64,000 bases of DNA from a virus, in the IMG/VR virus record IMGVR_UViG_3300044635_001663, positions 1 through 64,000 of that record. One strand, 5' to 3'. Below the pieces are notes generated by a model. That model did not search any database. It was not told where the DNA came from and saw only the letters and a program-made list of their open reading frames with translations. Position 1 is the stretch's first letter. Each line of letters starts with the position of its first letter. Below are positions 27,715-36,788 of the stretch, piece after piece. A program made the position numbers and the translations under genes.

Positions 27715-28277
27715 TTTATTTTACTAGTGATACTCATTTCGGGCATTCCAACATAATCAAACATTGTGATCGTCCATTTGATAATGTCCATATAATGGAT
27801 CAAATAATTTTCGACAATATAAATGAAGTTGTTGGACATGATGATACTTTGTATATACTAGGAGATTTTTGTTTTAAAGGAAAGAAACCAATAGACTACA
27901 GATTGCGTATAAACTGTAGGGATGTTCATTTAATTTTTGGTAATCATGATAAAAACACAGACTATTATTTAGACGAAATCACCAAAGATATGAACGGCTT
28001 TACCTCAACATATGATGTTAAAGAAATAATTTACTGTAATCAAAGAATATATTTAAGTCATTATCCTCATCGTTCATGGCCCGCTAGTCATAAGGGGTCT
28101 TGGATGCTTTACGGTCATGTACACTCTCGCTTAAACAATGAAGATAAGACTTCTGAAAGATTAACACTAGATGTTGGAGTAGATAATACGGTCAACTACA
28201 ACAAGCCCTTTGGGCAACCGTGGAGTTTCAAAGAACTACAAAAACTATTTACTCAAAAGATCAAAACCCAATCGTAA
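27711..28277 (+). CDS. Calcineurin-like metallophosphoesterase
   Basis: 188 residues: FTSDTHFGH at the N-terminus, LGDFCF, FGNHDKN, LSHYPHRSW and YGHVHS. All metal ligands are present. This short D-T-H-F-G-H type is a common phage and bacterial subfamily. Substrate unknown. ATGA overlap with the DUF4325 gene. Confidence 0.92.
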   Translation: MIYFTSDTHFGHSNIIKHCDRPFDNVHIMDQIIFDNINEVVGHDDTLYILGDFCFKGKKPIDYRLRINCRDVHLIFGNHDKNTDYYLDEITKDMNGFTSTYDVKEIIYCNQRIYLSHYPHRSWPASHKGSWMLYGHVHSRLNNEDKTSERLTLDVGVDNTVNYNKPFGQPWSFKELQKLFTQKIKTQS

Positions 28278-28316
28278 GGGGTATTATTATAATAGACTCT
28301 TATCAATGAGGTTGTT

Positions 28317-28586
28317 ATGATTATCCGCACTAATATAGATAGTGATTGCGAAGACAGAATGTACTATACCTACAAAAGCATGGGTAAAGAACAAAAAGAA
28401 TATATCCCTAAGTACAAAACCAGACTCAGCGAATATGAAGCAGAGAGATTAATAGAAAGATTGCAACAAGACCCTACGATAGATAAAATCTATCTATACA
28501 AAATCAAATATAATGATGGCAGAATATCTTTATTTGCTAACCCAAATCACCCAATAGGAAAATTGAGTTGCGAAGATAATGAATGA
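28317..28586 (+). CDS. Hypothetical protein, 89 aa
   Basis: MIIRTNIDSDCEDRMYYTYK, charged helix (YEAERLIERLQQD) and a strand-rich end. GAGG before the ATG. Six bases separate its stop from the tRNA-Gly gene. Confidence 0.7.
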   Translation: MIIRTNIDSDCEDRMYYTYKSMGKEQKEYIPKYKTRLSEYEAERLIERLQQDPTIDKIYLYKIKYNDGRISLFANPNHPIGKLSCEDNE

Positions 28587-28591
28587 AAAAT

Positions 28592-28663
28592 GCGAGAGTA
28601 GCTCAATGGCAGAGCGTTAGGTTTCCAACCTAAATGTTGAGGGTTCAAGTCCCTTCTCTCGCT
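28592..28663 (+). tRNA. tRNA-Gly(TCC)
   Basis: Acceptor GCGAGAG/CTCTCGC, anticodon arm TTAGG-TTTCCAA-CCTAA, T arm GAGGG-TTCAAGT-CCCTT. Reads GGA. Isolated from the main array. Confidence 0.95.
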
Positions 28664-28677
28664 TTTAGTTAAAGAGG

Positions 28678-28706
28678 TTGACAACGCATGGTCGATATGG
28701 TATGAT
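28678..28706 (+). promoter_or_regulatory. Sigma70-like promoter with CGATA spacer
   Basis: TTGACA, 17-bp spacer with GTCGATA placed near its 3' end, TATGAT. Confidence 0.85.
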
Positions 28707-28715
28707 TACGGTAGT

Positions 28716-28805
28716 ATGTCTCAACAAACATTTGATTTTTCATGGATTATTGATATCTGTATGGTATTAATTGTATATCTGCTTGTTTACTGGTATTTAG
28801 TTTAA
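28716..28805 (+). CDS. Membrane peptide, 29 aa
   Basis: MSQQTFDFSWIIDICMVLI then VYLLVYWYLV. One helix. The start is only 10 bases after the -10, so the leader is very short and no ribosome site is evident. TAATG coupling to the next gene. Confidence 0.5.
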   Translation: MSQQTFDFSWIIDICMVLIVYLLVYWYLV

Positions 28806-29440
28806 TGCTTACTATCGAATCAGCACCATATAATTCTTTTAGAATACAAGCAGTATCCAATGTAGAACTAGCATCTGCTTTTCTAAGACTACAAGAGCAT
28901 TATGAAAGTCCAAATAATGATTTTAGATGCAGACCATTTACAAGAGGAGAGTATCAACAATGGTACACTCAAAGGCGTGGAGCATTTACATACTATTCTG
29001 ATTGGACTGGATTTAATATACCAAGTAGGATCATAACCCCATTTATAAATGGACTGTTTGATCCTCTTACAACACTAGAGCAAGAATTAATAGAATTTTT
29101 TCGTTATTCTCCTAAAACTGATCCTTTCTATATTATAGGAGCAAATAGTGACGACGTTCTACATCATGAACTAAATCATGCTCTATTCGATTATAGTAAA
29201 CCTTACAAAACTGCTATAACTAAATTATTTGACTCTCAACTAGAACACATAAAGTATGCTATGCAGTACCTAATCAATAAAGACTATCATACTTATATGT
29301 TGTACGACGAACTTCAGGCGTATATTCTGGATAAAGATACAGATGTTACTAATTTAATTACTAATTCTAATATAATCTTAAGCGTAATAGAACATTATCA
29401 TCAGTACGGAGAAAATCATTATGAGAATAGATCTGGTTGA
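28805..29440 (+). CDS. HExxH-type putative metallopeptidase
   Basis: 211 residues. DDVLHHELNHALFDY near residue 118 contains H-E-x-x-H, with a possible third ligand Glu/Asp in YDELQAYI. This fits zincin-like phage proteins of unknown target. Another HExxH protein is at 31991. No signal peptide. Confidence 0.7.
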   Translation: MLTIESAPYNSFRIQAVSNVELASAFLRLQEHYESPNNDFRCRPFTRGEYQQWYTQRRGAFTYYSDWTGFNIPSRIITPFINGLFDPLTTLEQELIEFFRYSPKTDPFYIIGANSDDVLHHELNHALFDYSKPYKTAITKLFDSQLEHIKYAMQYLINKDYHTYMLYDELQAYILDKDTDVTNLITNSNIILSVIEHYHQYGENHYENRSG

Positions 29441-29774
29441 AAGTATTAAAGTAGGAGATACAATATACAATTGTTTTTTGGATAACTTAGTTGTCTCATC
29501 AATTTTTAAAGATATTGAGAATAATCGTATAGTTTTTGGAACTATAGACACTAGGCTGAATAAAGCCAGCTACGATCCTACTGATGTTTATTTTGAAGAT
29601 TTATACGGAGAGAGTGATGATGAAAAATCTTGGGTAGAATGGGCTAAGAACAACAGAGATTTTTTATATGATTTTGACCATATTGAAACCGTAAAAGAAA
29701 TTTACAAGACGGCATTTTGCAAAGGGTTTGAACACAAAAACAAAATAACCTATGAGGAGATGATGCAGAAATGA
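29421..29774 (+). CDS. Hypothetical protein, 117 aa
   Basis: MRIDLVESIKVGDTIYNCF, beta-rich start, acidic middle and helical end (YKTAFCKGFEHKNK). Overlaps both neighbours. Confidence 0.7.
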   Translation: MRIDLVESIKVGDTIYNCFLDNLVVSSIFKDIENNRIVFGTIDTRLNKASYDPTDVYFEDLYGESDDEKSWVEWAKNNRDFLYDFDHIETVKEIYKTAFCKGFEHKNKITYEEMMQK

Positions 29775-30049
29775 GTTGGGACGGAACCTTCAAATATGAT
29801 CCTGTAGATATTTCTAAAGTTAATAATATATTGACTCAATACAAAGGCCAGCCGGTATTAGACTACATTATCGAGCTGTATAAACTTATCGAATATCAAA
29901 GACAAAGATTGTCAGAACAAGAAAAACAACTGGTTGCTATTAAACATAGCGAAGCTTGGAAACATTACGACAAACCTTTTGAGAATTATGATTCTTCTAT
30001 TCGTAAGTTTGTTGACAAACCACCCAAATCTGGTAATATGAGTTGCTAA
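29771..30049 (+). CDS. Hypothetical protein with short coiled coil, 92 aa
   Basis: DYIIELYKLIEYQRQRLSE then QEKQLVAIK gives a heptad-like helix in the middle. The end is Ser/Lys/Pro-rich. ATGA overlap upstream. Confidence 0.7.
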   Translation: MSWDGTFKYDPVDISKVNNILTQYKGQPVLDYIIELYKLIEYQRQRLSEQEKQLVAIKHSEAWKHYDKPFENYDSSIRKFVDKPPKSGNMSC

Positions 30050-30050
30050 C

Positions 30051-30302
30051 ATGATGATCTCTGAAATTAAAAAGTGGGCTAAAACAAAAGGCTATGAAGT
30101 AATTAAAGACAAAGAAGATGGTCTTTATTATTGGGCTAAGTTAGATGCTGGGCCAGATGCTAGTGGAGTGGCTAAAAGCGTTAGTAAAGTAGCTACTGCC
30201 ATCTTTAATCATATTACGGATAATAAATGGACAGATCATCAAAAAGAATTTCAAGACAATAAACAAGAAACTAAACAAATAACAATATCGGATTACTCAT
30301 GA
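30051..30302 (+). CDS. Conserved phage hypothetical, 83 aa
   Basis: WAKTKGYEVIKDKEDGLYYW and VSKVATAIFNHITDNKW: a frequently seen small phage protein with no known role. The end is Gln/Lys-rich. Confidence 0.8.
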   Translation: MMISEIKKWAKTKGYEVIKDKEDGLYYWAKLDAGPDASGVAKSVSKVATAIFNHITDNKWTDHQKEFQDNKQETKQITISDYS

Positions 30303-30949
30303 GCAATTATCTTAATATTGATATCCCAACATTCTGCTCATACCTAGATACTTCATTTCTATATGATAAATTACCAGATATCAATGCCAGTAGAATTCCT
30401 GTAGAGGTTTTTTCTTTTACAAGTATTCCTCAAAGGTGTGGTTTATTTTCTATAATGACAGAATATGGCAGTCAACATGCCAGAGTTCCTATTCATTATT
30501 TAAGAACAAAAAATGTTGGAGGAACTGATTATCCTCTGGACTGGATTCAACTATGGGATAGTATTAGTTACTATTGCTCTATGAGTATAAATTCTTATAC
30601 GAAGAACAGGGCTGCTAAAATTATGTTAAAAGATCAGGCTTTTGAAAAAGTAAAATATCTCTTTACTATTGATTGGTGTTTAGGGTCGCAGTATGAATTG
30701 GGTTATGGAGAAATGGCTGCTGGTCATAAATGCGGTCATGTATTTGAAGGAAATGGTCAATATTTTATTCAACCAAATAATAGGGTATTATGGATGGATG
30801 GCGGAAGTTGGATAGCAAAAACATTTGACAAGAAACCAGATTGGAAAGTTTTTAGTAAAGAATTTAGTTGTGAGCATACTGGTAGTAGGTGGGTAAGTAA
30901 ATCAGAAGAAGAAGAATACTTTTATGAATTTAAAGAGGCAAAAGAATAA
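30299..30949 (+). CDS. Conserved phage hypothetical, 216 aa
   Basis: GEMAAGHKCGHVFEGNGQYF followed by PNNRVLWMDGGSWIAK are recognisable conserved blocks of a phage protein without assigned function. Trp- and Tyr-rich, soluble. Coupled on both sides. Confidence 0.8.
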   Translation: MSNYLNIDIPTFCSYLDTSFLYDKLPDINASRIPVEVFSFTSIPQRCGLFSIMTEYGSQHARVPIHYLRTKNVGGTDYPLDWIQLWDSISYYCSMSINSYTKNRAAKIMLKDQAFEKVKYLFTIDWCLGSQYELGYGEMAAGHKCGHVFEGNGQYFIQPNNRVLWMDGGSWIAKTFDKKPDWKVFSKEFSCEHTGSRWVSKSEEEEYFYEFKEAKE

Positions 30950-31182
30950 TGTATGTCAAATTTGTGTCTAAATCAGACGAATGGTTTGATACTGGAACAG
31001 AAGTTTTTGATGCTACAATATGCGATTGGGGAAGAACTTTAAAGAGAATGGCTGTTGATGACTATGCCGTTTGGCTAAAAGCTGGACATATTCTTGGTAG
31101 AGGACTAAAGAATGGATTTTGGGATGAGGAACTTTGTCCATTAGAAGAGTTTGAAATATCATATACAGAGGATCAAGTATGA
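30949..31182 (+). CDS. Hypothetical protein, 77 aa
   Basis: [20 protein letters not shown], beta-rich with a central helix. Directly precedes thyX with an ATGA overlap, but no link to thymidylate synthesis is visible. Confidence 0.7.
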   Translation: MYVKFVSKSDEWFDTGTEVFDATICDWGRTLKRMAVDDYAVWLKAGHILGRGLKNGFWDEELCPLEEFEISYTEDQV

Positions 31183-31826
31183 GTGTAAAACTAATTTCAG
31201 TGACTCCAGACGCAGAAAAGTTAATGGCATATTGTGCCAGAGTAAGTAATCCAAGTAATCAAGACAACGACAATTATTCAAAGCTATTGGCTTATTGCAT
31301 TAAGCATCAGCACTGGAGTATTTTTGAACAAGCTTTTATGACCGTTGAAATCAACACCACAAGAGGATTAGCTGCTCAAATTCTCAGACATAGAAGTTTT
31401 ACTTTTCAGGAATTTAGTCAAAGATATGCTGATACTACATTACTAGCTGAAGATATTCCAACTTTTGAATTGCGAAGACAAGACAATAAAAATAGACAGA
31501 ATAGTATTGATGATATATCTGATGAGACTAAAGTAAAATGGAATACTAAAATTCGTGAACATTTTGCAAAAGCTAAGTCTATCTATGATGGTATGATAGC
31601 TGACGGCATAGCTAAAGAATGTGCTAGATTTGTTTTGCCATTAGCAACTCCCACTAGACTTTATATGAGTGGTTCTATTCGTAGTTGGATTCACTATATT
31701 GAATTACGATCCTCAAATGGAACTCAAAAAGAACATAGACTTATTGTAGAAGAAATCAAGAAAGTTTTTTCAGAACAATTCCCCACAGTTTCAGAAGCAC
31801 TAGGATGGAATAATGGAAATGTATAA
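31179..31826 (+). CDS. thyX: FAD-dependent thymidylate synthase
   Basis: 215 residues. The ThyX signature R-H-R-x-x-S/T-x-Q-x-x-S-x-R is present as [14 protein letters not shown] (residues 68-81). [10 protein letters not shown] near the C-terminus fits the dUMP-binding end. The enzyme methylates dUMP to dTMP with methylene-tetrahydrofolate and FAD/NADPH, supplying phage DNA synthesis. Length is normal for the family. Confidence 0.96.
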   Translation: MSVKLISVTPDAEKLMAYCARVSNPSNQDNDNYSKLLAYCIKHQHWSIFEQAFMTVEINTTRGLAAQILRHRSFTFQEFSQRYADTTLLAEDIPTFELRRQDNKNRQNSIDDISDETKVKWNTKIREHFAKAKSIYDGMIADGIAKECARFVLPLATPTRLYMSGSIRSWIHYIELRSSNGTQKEHRLIVEEIKKVFSEQFPTVSEALGWNNGNV

Positions 31827-32007
31827 TATCACAGCACAGGTGTATGAATTACATGACACTTCTAAGCAACATCTTTTAATTAATCAAGTTATAGATGCTG
31901 ATTCAGAAGAGGATGCTATTTTTCAATTTAAGAATCAATATCGTATTAAATTTCAGGTAGTTAAAATCCATTCAGTAGAACAGTTTGAATATGGAAACCA
32001 AACCTAA
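31813..32007 (+). CDS. Hypothetical protein, 64 aa
   Basis: [20 protein letters not shown], a beta-strand-rich small domain with [13 protein letters not shown]. Overlaps thyX by 14 bp and the next gene by 17 bp. Confidence 0.7.
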   Translation: MEMYNITAQVYELHDTSKQHLLINQVIDADSEEDAIFQFKNQYRIKFQVVKIHSVEQFEYGNQT

Positions 32008-32626
32008 CTTAACTCTTAAAATTGTTAGAGAATTACTTGATCATGGATTCTCTGTACTATTATATAACGTAGAACAACTACCAGATGCTTGTGGTGGATG
32101 GTGTTCTATTGATGAAAATGAGAGAGAATTTGTGGTGGCTATGAAGCATCACATGGGCTTTGAGATTCTGATTCATGAATATTGTCATTTCTTACAATGG
32201 AAAACTGATCGTAAATTATGGGATAAAAGTATGTCTACTTATGATATTCTTTTTGACTGGATTAGTTTCCCCTCACTGGTTCATAATGCTTTTATTAAGG
32301 ATAATAAGTTTACTCAACAAGAACTAGATCAAAGTTTGCATGATATTCTAGAGATAGAACATGATTGTGAAAAAAGAGTTCTGAAATTAGTTAAGAATTG
32401 TCCTATTGAGGATTTTGATACTGATAAGTATATTCGTGCTGCCAATGCTTATTTGTGGTCTTATCATTTAAATAGAGAATTAAGAATGAGACCTAAGAAT
32501 CCTATTTATTCAGAAAGAGTGCTGGAGCATATGCCGAATACTTTTAATTCCGATCTATCTTTTTATCTAGATCGTTATAATCTTACAGATACTATTCGTC
32601 AAGCATTGCTGGCTGAATACGAATAA
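31991..32626 (+). CDS. HExxH-type putative metallopeptidase
   Basis: 211 residues from ATG 31991; TTG 31985 is the alternative. ILIHEYCHFLQW near residue 60 supplies H-E-x-x-H, with acidic helices downstream (EIEHDCEKR) as possible third ligand. Conserved in large phages; target unknown. Confidence 0.75.
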   Translation: METKPNLTLKIVRELLDHGFSVLLYNVEQLPDACGGWCSIDENEREFVVAMKHHMGFEILIHEYCHFLQWKTDRKLWDKSMSTYDILFDWISFPSLVHNAFIKDNKFTQQELDQSLHDILEIEHDCEKRVLKLVKNCPIEDFDTDKYIRAANAYLWSYHLNRELRMRPKNPIYSERVLEHMPNTFNSDLSFYLDRYNLTDTIRQALLAEYE

Positions 32627-32631
32627 AATAA

Positions 32632-33222
32632 TTAGTATTTATTACTCTTAGAGAGATTCTCTTTAGCCCATAAAGGTTGCAAATTTGTATAATGAAAACA
32701 TTCTTTTTGTCGTTCTAAATCAGTTAAATCAAAACTAGAACAAGGTTTAACATGATCAATATGCCATTGTCCCATATTTTCCCATGTCATTCCATCTGTA
32801 AATTTAGATTCCAAATATATTTTTAATTCATTCCAGTTATTGCATCCAGTTAGACTTAAAGAACTACTAGCCTTATATCCATTTTTAATTGCATTTCTAA
32901 TTCTATTTCTACAATAGCAGGCTATTCTTGCTGATGGGTTTTTATCTCTATATTCTCTATGATACTGAGAACGATCATTAATTTTTCTCCAATCTTTATT
33001 CCATTGTTGAAACTTGTCTTTATTTTTTTCATAATATGTTTTTCTATATTCTGTCCTATCTCTAGTATCTTTATGAGTCGCTCTCCATTCTTGACTTATT
33101 TTTCTACAGCAAGATTTGCATTTAGCTATAATCCCTTTTTTACTGTTTGGTCTATGATCAGCATGATATTGACTTACTGGTTTTCTTATATTGCATTTAC
33201 TACATATTTGTGTTTTAGTCAT
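32632..33222 (-). CDS. HNH homing-type endonuclease, only minus-strand gene
   Basis: 196 residues. N-terminal CSKCNIRKP...CKSC zinc pair, long basic helical linker, C-terminal HNH core WHIDHVKPCSSFDL...NLQPLWAKENLSKSN. AGGAG lies 6 bases before the ATG on the minus strand. Free-standing HNH genes of this type nick or cut DNA and spread into cognate genomes. Opposite orientation and location between two phage genes point to insertion. Confidence 0.92.
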   Translation of the reverse strand: MTKTQICSKCNIRKPVSQYHADHRPNSKKGIIAKCKSCCRKISQEWRATHKDTRDRTEYRKTYYEKNKDKFQQWNKDWRKINDRSQYHREYRDKNPSARIACYCRNRIRNAIKNGYKASSSLSLTGCNNWNELKIYLESKFTDGMTWENMGQWHIDHVKPCSSFDLTDLERQKECFHYTNLQPLWAKENLSKSNKY

Positions 33223-33290
33223 ATTATTCTCCTAACACAGTCCGATACTCATTATTACACCAATCGTCCACGATAGAGAAAAAATAAAGA

Positions 33291-33319
33291 TTGACACGCA
33301 GGTTTGTCGATGATACAAT
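33291..33319 (+). promoter_or_regulatory. Promoter of the UV endonuclease gene, CGATG variant
   Basis: TTGACA, 17-bp spacer ending GTCGATGA, TACAAT. The motif sits at the 3' end of the spacer, as at 50026. Confidence 0.85.
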
Positions 33320-33346
33320 ACGAGCATCAAACAAGGAGTTATGTGA

Positions 33347-34261
33347 ATGGGTAAAATTGGCCTTTGTTGTATCTCTCTCAAACTTAAAGAACAAGGTTTT
33401 GGTCATCAGACCATGACATTCAAGCGTTTTAACTCTTTGCCGCGAGAAGAAGCACTAGAAATTCTTGGATCACGAATCCAAAACAATTTGATGGTTACTG
33501 ATAAGACTATTCAGTTTTGTGCAGAAAATAATTATGTTTATCGTGTTAGTAGCGATATTTTTCCACTAATTACTTATGATGAAGCCAATGTATCTCTTGA
33601 AGATTTACCCAATCACGACCTTATTCAAGACGAGTTTGATAATATTGCACAAACTATTACCAATACTAATGTTCGTGTTTCTTGTCATCCTAGTGAATTT
33701 AATAGTTTATCAAGCCTCAATCCACAAGTTGTCGAAAAAACAATTACGGAACTCAACTTCTACAGTAGTTTCTTTGACAGAATTGGACTTCCGGCAGATC
33801 GTAGATCGCCCATGAATTTTCATGTTCACAATAATAATGGAACTAGAGAAGAAATTGCTCACAGATTTTATGAAAACTTTAAAAAACTGGACGAAAACTG
33901 CCAAGCCCGTATCACAATCGAAAATGACGACAAACTTAATTGCTGGAGCGTTAAAGAATTGGTAGATATTTTTCATCCAATTACAAGAATCCCAATCTGC
34001 TTCGATTATCTTCATCACAAATGTCATTCTAATAATTTGACAGAATGTGAAGCTATTAATATGTGCTGGGATACTTGGCAAACCACTCCTCTATTTCATT
34101 ACAGTGAGAGTCGCCCAGGTAATAATCCACGAGCACATTGTGATGTTCCTACTCAGCCTTTTGATACTTATGGTCTAGAATTTGACGTTGATTTTGAGGT
34201 CAAAGGTAAAGATTTAGCTATTGCCGAATATAATGAAACTTTAACTACACTTTATAAATAA
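33347..34261 (+). CDS. uvsE: UV damage endonuclease (UvsE/UVDE family)
   Basis: 304 residues with the TIM-barrel landmarks YRVSSDIFPLITYD, RVSCHPSEFNSL, NFHVHNNNG, ITIENDDKL and CFDYLHHKCH. These carry the metal-binding His, Glu and Asp residues. The enzyme incises next to UV photoproducts to start excision repair. Own promoter. Rare in phages but recognised in a few large ones. Confidence 0.93.
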   Translation: MGKIGLCCISLKLKEQGFGHQTMTFKRFNSLPREEALEILGSRIQNNLMVTDKTIQFCAENNYVYRVSSDIFPLITYDEANVSLEDLPNHDLIQDEFDNIAQTITNTNVRVSCHPSEFNSLSSLNPQVVEKTITELNFYSSFFDRIGLPADRRSPMNFHVHNNNGTREEIAHRFYENFKKLDENCQARITIENDDKLNCWSVKELVDIFHPITRIPICFDYLHHKCHSNNLTECEAINMCWDTWQTTPLFHYSESRPGNNPRAHCDVPTQPFDTYGLEFDVDFEVKGKDLAIAEYNETLTTLYK

Positions 34262-34272
34262 GGAGATACAAG

Positions 34273-34419
34273 ATGGCCCAAATCGGTGCAATTTCTATTA
34301 GTCCAAATGTTAATACTCAAGCAATGATCAGCTTGCTTAAAGAAGATAAGAAGATTACTATTGGTCAGGAACAGACTGCTGCTGATGGTACTAAATATAT
34401 TCCAATAGAGAAAAATTAA
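34273..34419 (+). CDS. Small hypothetical protein, 48 aa
   Basis: AAGGAGATACAAG before the ATG. MAQIGAISISPNVNTQAMI, ends TKYIPIEKN. Two short strands and a helix. Second gene of the uvsE unit. Confidence 0.65.
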   Translation: MAQIGAISISPNVNTQAMISLLKEDKKITIGQEQTAADGTKYIPIEKN

Positions 34420-34420
34420 A

Positions 34421-34570
34421 ATGTCAGCTAACCTTATTCTTATCACTGGCTTGATTTATCTTTATATAGCCGTGGAACAAGGTTATCTACACAATAACTA
34501 TGGTATGTTTATAGCTTATCTTGGTTATGCAGCAGCTAATGTTGGATTATATATGTTAGCTTCAAAATAA
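34421..34570 (+). CDS. Two-helix membrane protein, 49 aa
   Basis: LILITGLIYLYIAVEQ, a short polar loop (GYLHNNYG), then MFIAYLGYAAANVGLYML: two helices of a hairpin in the inner membrane. One base after the previous stop. Confidence 0.65.
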   Translation: MSANLILITGLIYLYIAVEQGYLHNNYGMFIAYLGYAAANVGLYMLASK

Positions 34571-34580
34571 AGATATATTT

Positions 34581-34763
34581 ATGAAAGAACCCAAAAGAAT
34601 TAAACTTAATCCAGAAACTCCAGTATCCAAAGAAATAACTAAATATAGACTAGAGCCATCTTCTGGTCAAGATAATGATGATATTTATACTCCTATTGAC
34701 TTGAGAAAAATAAACGAAACTTTGGATAACGCTGCAAATGAAGATTTTGAAAACAGCAATTAA
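34581..34763 (+). CDS. Hypothetical disordered protein, 60 aa
   Basis: Pro/Glu/Asn-rich, begins MKEPKRIKLNPETPVSKE and lacks hydrophobic clusters. Ends NEDFENSN, overlapping the next start by 26 bp. Confidence 0.6.
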   Translation: MKEPKRIKLNPETPVSKEITKYRLEPSSGQDNDDIYTPIDLRKINETLDNAANEDFENSN

Positions 34764-35238
34764 ATTATCTTATGAGAGGTTTATACCTAACACCTTTCAA
34801 AGACGATATCATTTTGCTATAGCTTTCGATGGAAATAAACCCTTTTGTCTCAGCCAAAACAACCCGATAAAGGTTAATGCTAAGGCTTTTAGAATGGGAC
34901 AAAAGTTTAATATTCAAACATACAAGGAGTTCCCATATAGCCATGCTGAGTCTCATCTTGTTTCTCAATTACTTGATAGGTATAATTCCATTGATCCTAA
35001 TTGGTCAATTGTTGTTGTGCGAATTGGCAGAGATGGAAGAATGAGATTAAGTAAGCCTTGCGAGAATTGTGCAAAGATATTGGGCGCTGTTGGTTTAAAT
35101 GATGTTTATTGGAGTATTGGAGATAATCATTTTGAAGACAGTGACGATACTCAAATTACTATAGATAGTGATTACTTTTTTAAATACGCTAAGGGTAAGT
35201 TCTATGCTAAGAACAAGAGTTCATTACTGGTCATCTAG
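34738..35238 (+). CDS. Cytidine-deaminase-fold protein
   Basis: 166 residues. Zinc-site motifs are HAES (residue 63) and PCENCAKIL (near residue 99), the H-A-E...P-C-x-x-C set shared by dCMP, TadA and other deaminases. Spacing between them is about 33 residues. The substrate cannot be told. TadA-like tRNA editing would connect with the A34 tRNA-Ser at 9040, but that is speculation. Confidence 0.78.
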   Translation: MKILKTAIKLSYERFIPNTFQRRYHFAIAFDGNKPFCLSQNNPIKVNAKAFRMGQKFNIQTYKEFPYSHAESHLVSQLLDRYNSIDPNWSIVVVRIGRDGRMRLSKPCENCAKILGAVGLNDVYWSIGDNHFEDSDDTQITIDSDYFFKYAKGKFYAKNKSSLLVI

Positions 35239-35953
35239 TAAGTTCGCTGACTGGATTAGGGGTGAAAAAAAACCATTTGCTCTAGAATGGGGAGAATGGG
35301 ATAAATATTATAATGATCTAAAAAAGAGAAAACCATTTAGGTATTGGTTTACAGAAAAATTTTTACGCAGTTTACAAAATACTATTAATTTTCCATTAGA
35401 CGTTTACAAAGAAATCAGGTACTATATTTGTAATCGCTATATAGATAAAACCCACTATCTCAAAACAGGCTTAAATCCTGGACATTACTATGAATTTGAT
35501 TATCGTTTGATACATGGTCTTTTTAATGAACTGGTTGATTTTGTAGAGATTGAACTGGCCCATAGTATGACTTGGCAAAATAAAAATAAATACAAATTCA
35601 CAAACAGTCGTTGCGTTGATGCTGCTTATGATTATTTTAAGTGGGCAAATAACTTGAAGGTAAAAAGCGAAACAGGTAAAAGAGTTTTGAGTGACCAAGC
35701 AAAAGCTAGTCGTAAAATTAAAAAACTTTATGAATGGTGGAAATATCAAAGACCCAATAGACTTAGCCCAATGGAAAAAAGCGGTTGGAATAAAATATAT
35801 GATACTATGGAGTTAAATAATTTTAAAGATAAAGCTCCTAAAAATGCCCACAGAAACTATATGAAACTTGTCAAAATAGAAGAGGCATATGATCAAGAAG
35901 ATGAAGATATGATGGTTGAACTTATTAAACTCCGTAGGCATTTATGGACATAA
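35204..35953 (+). CDS. Hypothetical protein, 249 aa
   Basis: Start ATG 35204 inside the end of the previous gene. Rich in Lys, Tyr and Trp; KLYEWWKYQRPNRLSP and several amphipathic helices. Seen in large phages without assigned role to my knowledge. No catalytic motif. Confidence 0.75.
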   Translation: MLRTRVHYWSSSKFADWIRGEKKPFALEWGEWDKYYNDLKKRKPFRYWFTEKFLRSLQNTINFPLDVYKEIRYYICNRYIDKTHYLKTGLNPGHYYEFDYRLIHGLFNELVDFVEIELAHSMTWQNKNKYKFTNSRCVDAAYDYFKWANNLKVKSETGKRVLSDQAKASRKIKKLYEWWKYQRPNRLSPMEKSGWNKIYDTMELNNFKDKAPKNAHRNYMKLVKIEEAYDQEDEDMMVELIKLRRHLWT

Positions 35954-35956
35954 TAT

Positions 35957-36259
35957 ATGTTTGAACCAGAATGGATGGAATATTTTCAAAGAGAAGCTCC
36001 GTTTTCATATTACTGTATAATATTCCTTTCGTTCTTAGTAAGAATTCTATGGTATTTTTCTTATCTAATACTAATATTATTTATGGTTGTTCCTATCTTT
36101 ATGGTATACTCTGGCACAAAAGCCATAAAAATTAAATTGGTAGAAGATAAAAAACATAAAAAGTTACGCAAAGAAAAAGAGAAGCAGGAACAGCTTCATC
36201 AAAACCTATATTTAGATCATCTAGATAGAAATATAAAAAAGAAAAAGAAACACAAATAG
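35957..36259 (+). CDS. Two-helix membrane protein with basic tail
   Basis: 100 residues. Two hydrophobic helices at residues 19-33 and 35-52, then a long Lys/Glu-rich coiled tail ending KKKKKHK. Probably inner membrane with a cytosolic tail. Confidence 0.7.
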   Translation: MFEPEWMEYFQREAPFSYYCIIFLSFLVRILWYFSYLILILFMVVPIFMVYSGTKAIKIKLVEDKKHKKLRKEKEKQEQLHQNLYLDHLDRNIKKKKKHK

Positions 36260-36276
36260 TTTTTCAAGTCTGACAG

Positions 36277-36304
36277 TTGACAACTCCGATACCTATGGTA
36301 TAAA
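36277..36304 (+). promoter_or_regulatory. Sigma70-like promoter with CGATA spacer
   Basis: TTGACA, 16-bp spacer with TCCGATA, TATAAA. Confidence 0.8.
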
Positions 36305-36339
36305 AGAAGCGTTATCGCTACCAGAGTTTTGGAGAAATT

Positions 36340-36558
36340 ATGAACTGCATATACTGTAAAAATTGTGTTGGTATTGAACGATATGAATTCCTTATCGAAA
36401 CTAATAGAAATATTGTTTGTAAAGAATGTTCAGCAGAAAAGAAAGCTGTAGGATTTATGGACTGGGGACATAAGACTGCACCAAGTTTGGTTATGGTTCC
36501 TAGTAACGCTAAAGAAACTATTCGTATTCTTGATAGAGCAAACAGGAGAGCTAGATGA
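36340..36558 (+). CDS. Small zinc-finger protein, 72 aa
   Basis: CIYCKNC at the N-terminus and CKEC near residue 30 form a four-Cys zinc site followed by a helix (ETIRILDRANRRAR). Overall plan recalls short DksA/TraR-like proteins but the match is weak. GGAG before the ATG. Confidence 0.65.
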   Translation: MNCIYCKNCVGIERYEFLIETNRNIVCKECSAEKKAVGFMDWGHKTAPSLVMVPSNAKETIRILDRANRRAR

Positions 36559-36788
36559 ATAATATAACTTGGCTTGATCTATACAATTTCCTCTATAAAC
36601 AAACTCATGATCTCGATAATCTTGGTAAGTTTAATTGGAATGATCCAGTAATTATTCACGACGCTTCTACTGGAGAAGAACATTCATGTGATACATATTT
36701 TATTAGTGACGATAACAATAGAGAGTATCCTGTTCTCTCAATAAATATGGATAGTATTTTTACTGAAAACAAGAAGGGTAGGTTTTAA
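36555..36788 (+). CDS. Hypothetical protein, 77 aa
   Basis: MNNITWLDLYNFLYKQTHDL and NDPVIIHDASTGEEHSCDTY. Similar in plan to the PGYEGGYD family at 4688 (helix, then a short barrel). ATGA and TAATG couplings. Confidence 0.7.
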   Translation: MNNITWLDLYNFLYKQTHDLDNLGKFNWNDPVIIHDASTGEEHSCDTYFISDDNNREYPVLSINMDSIFTENKKGRF

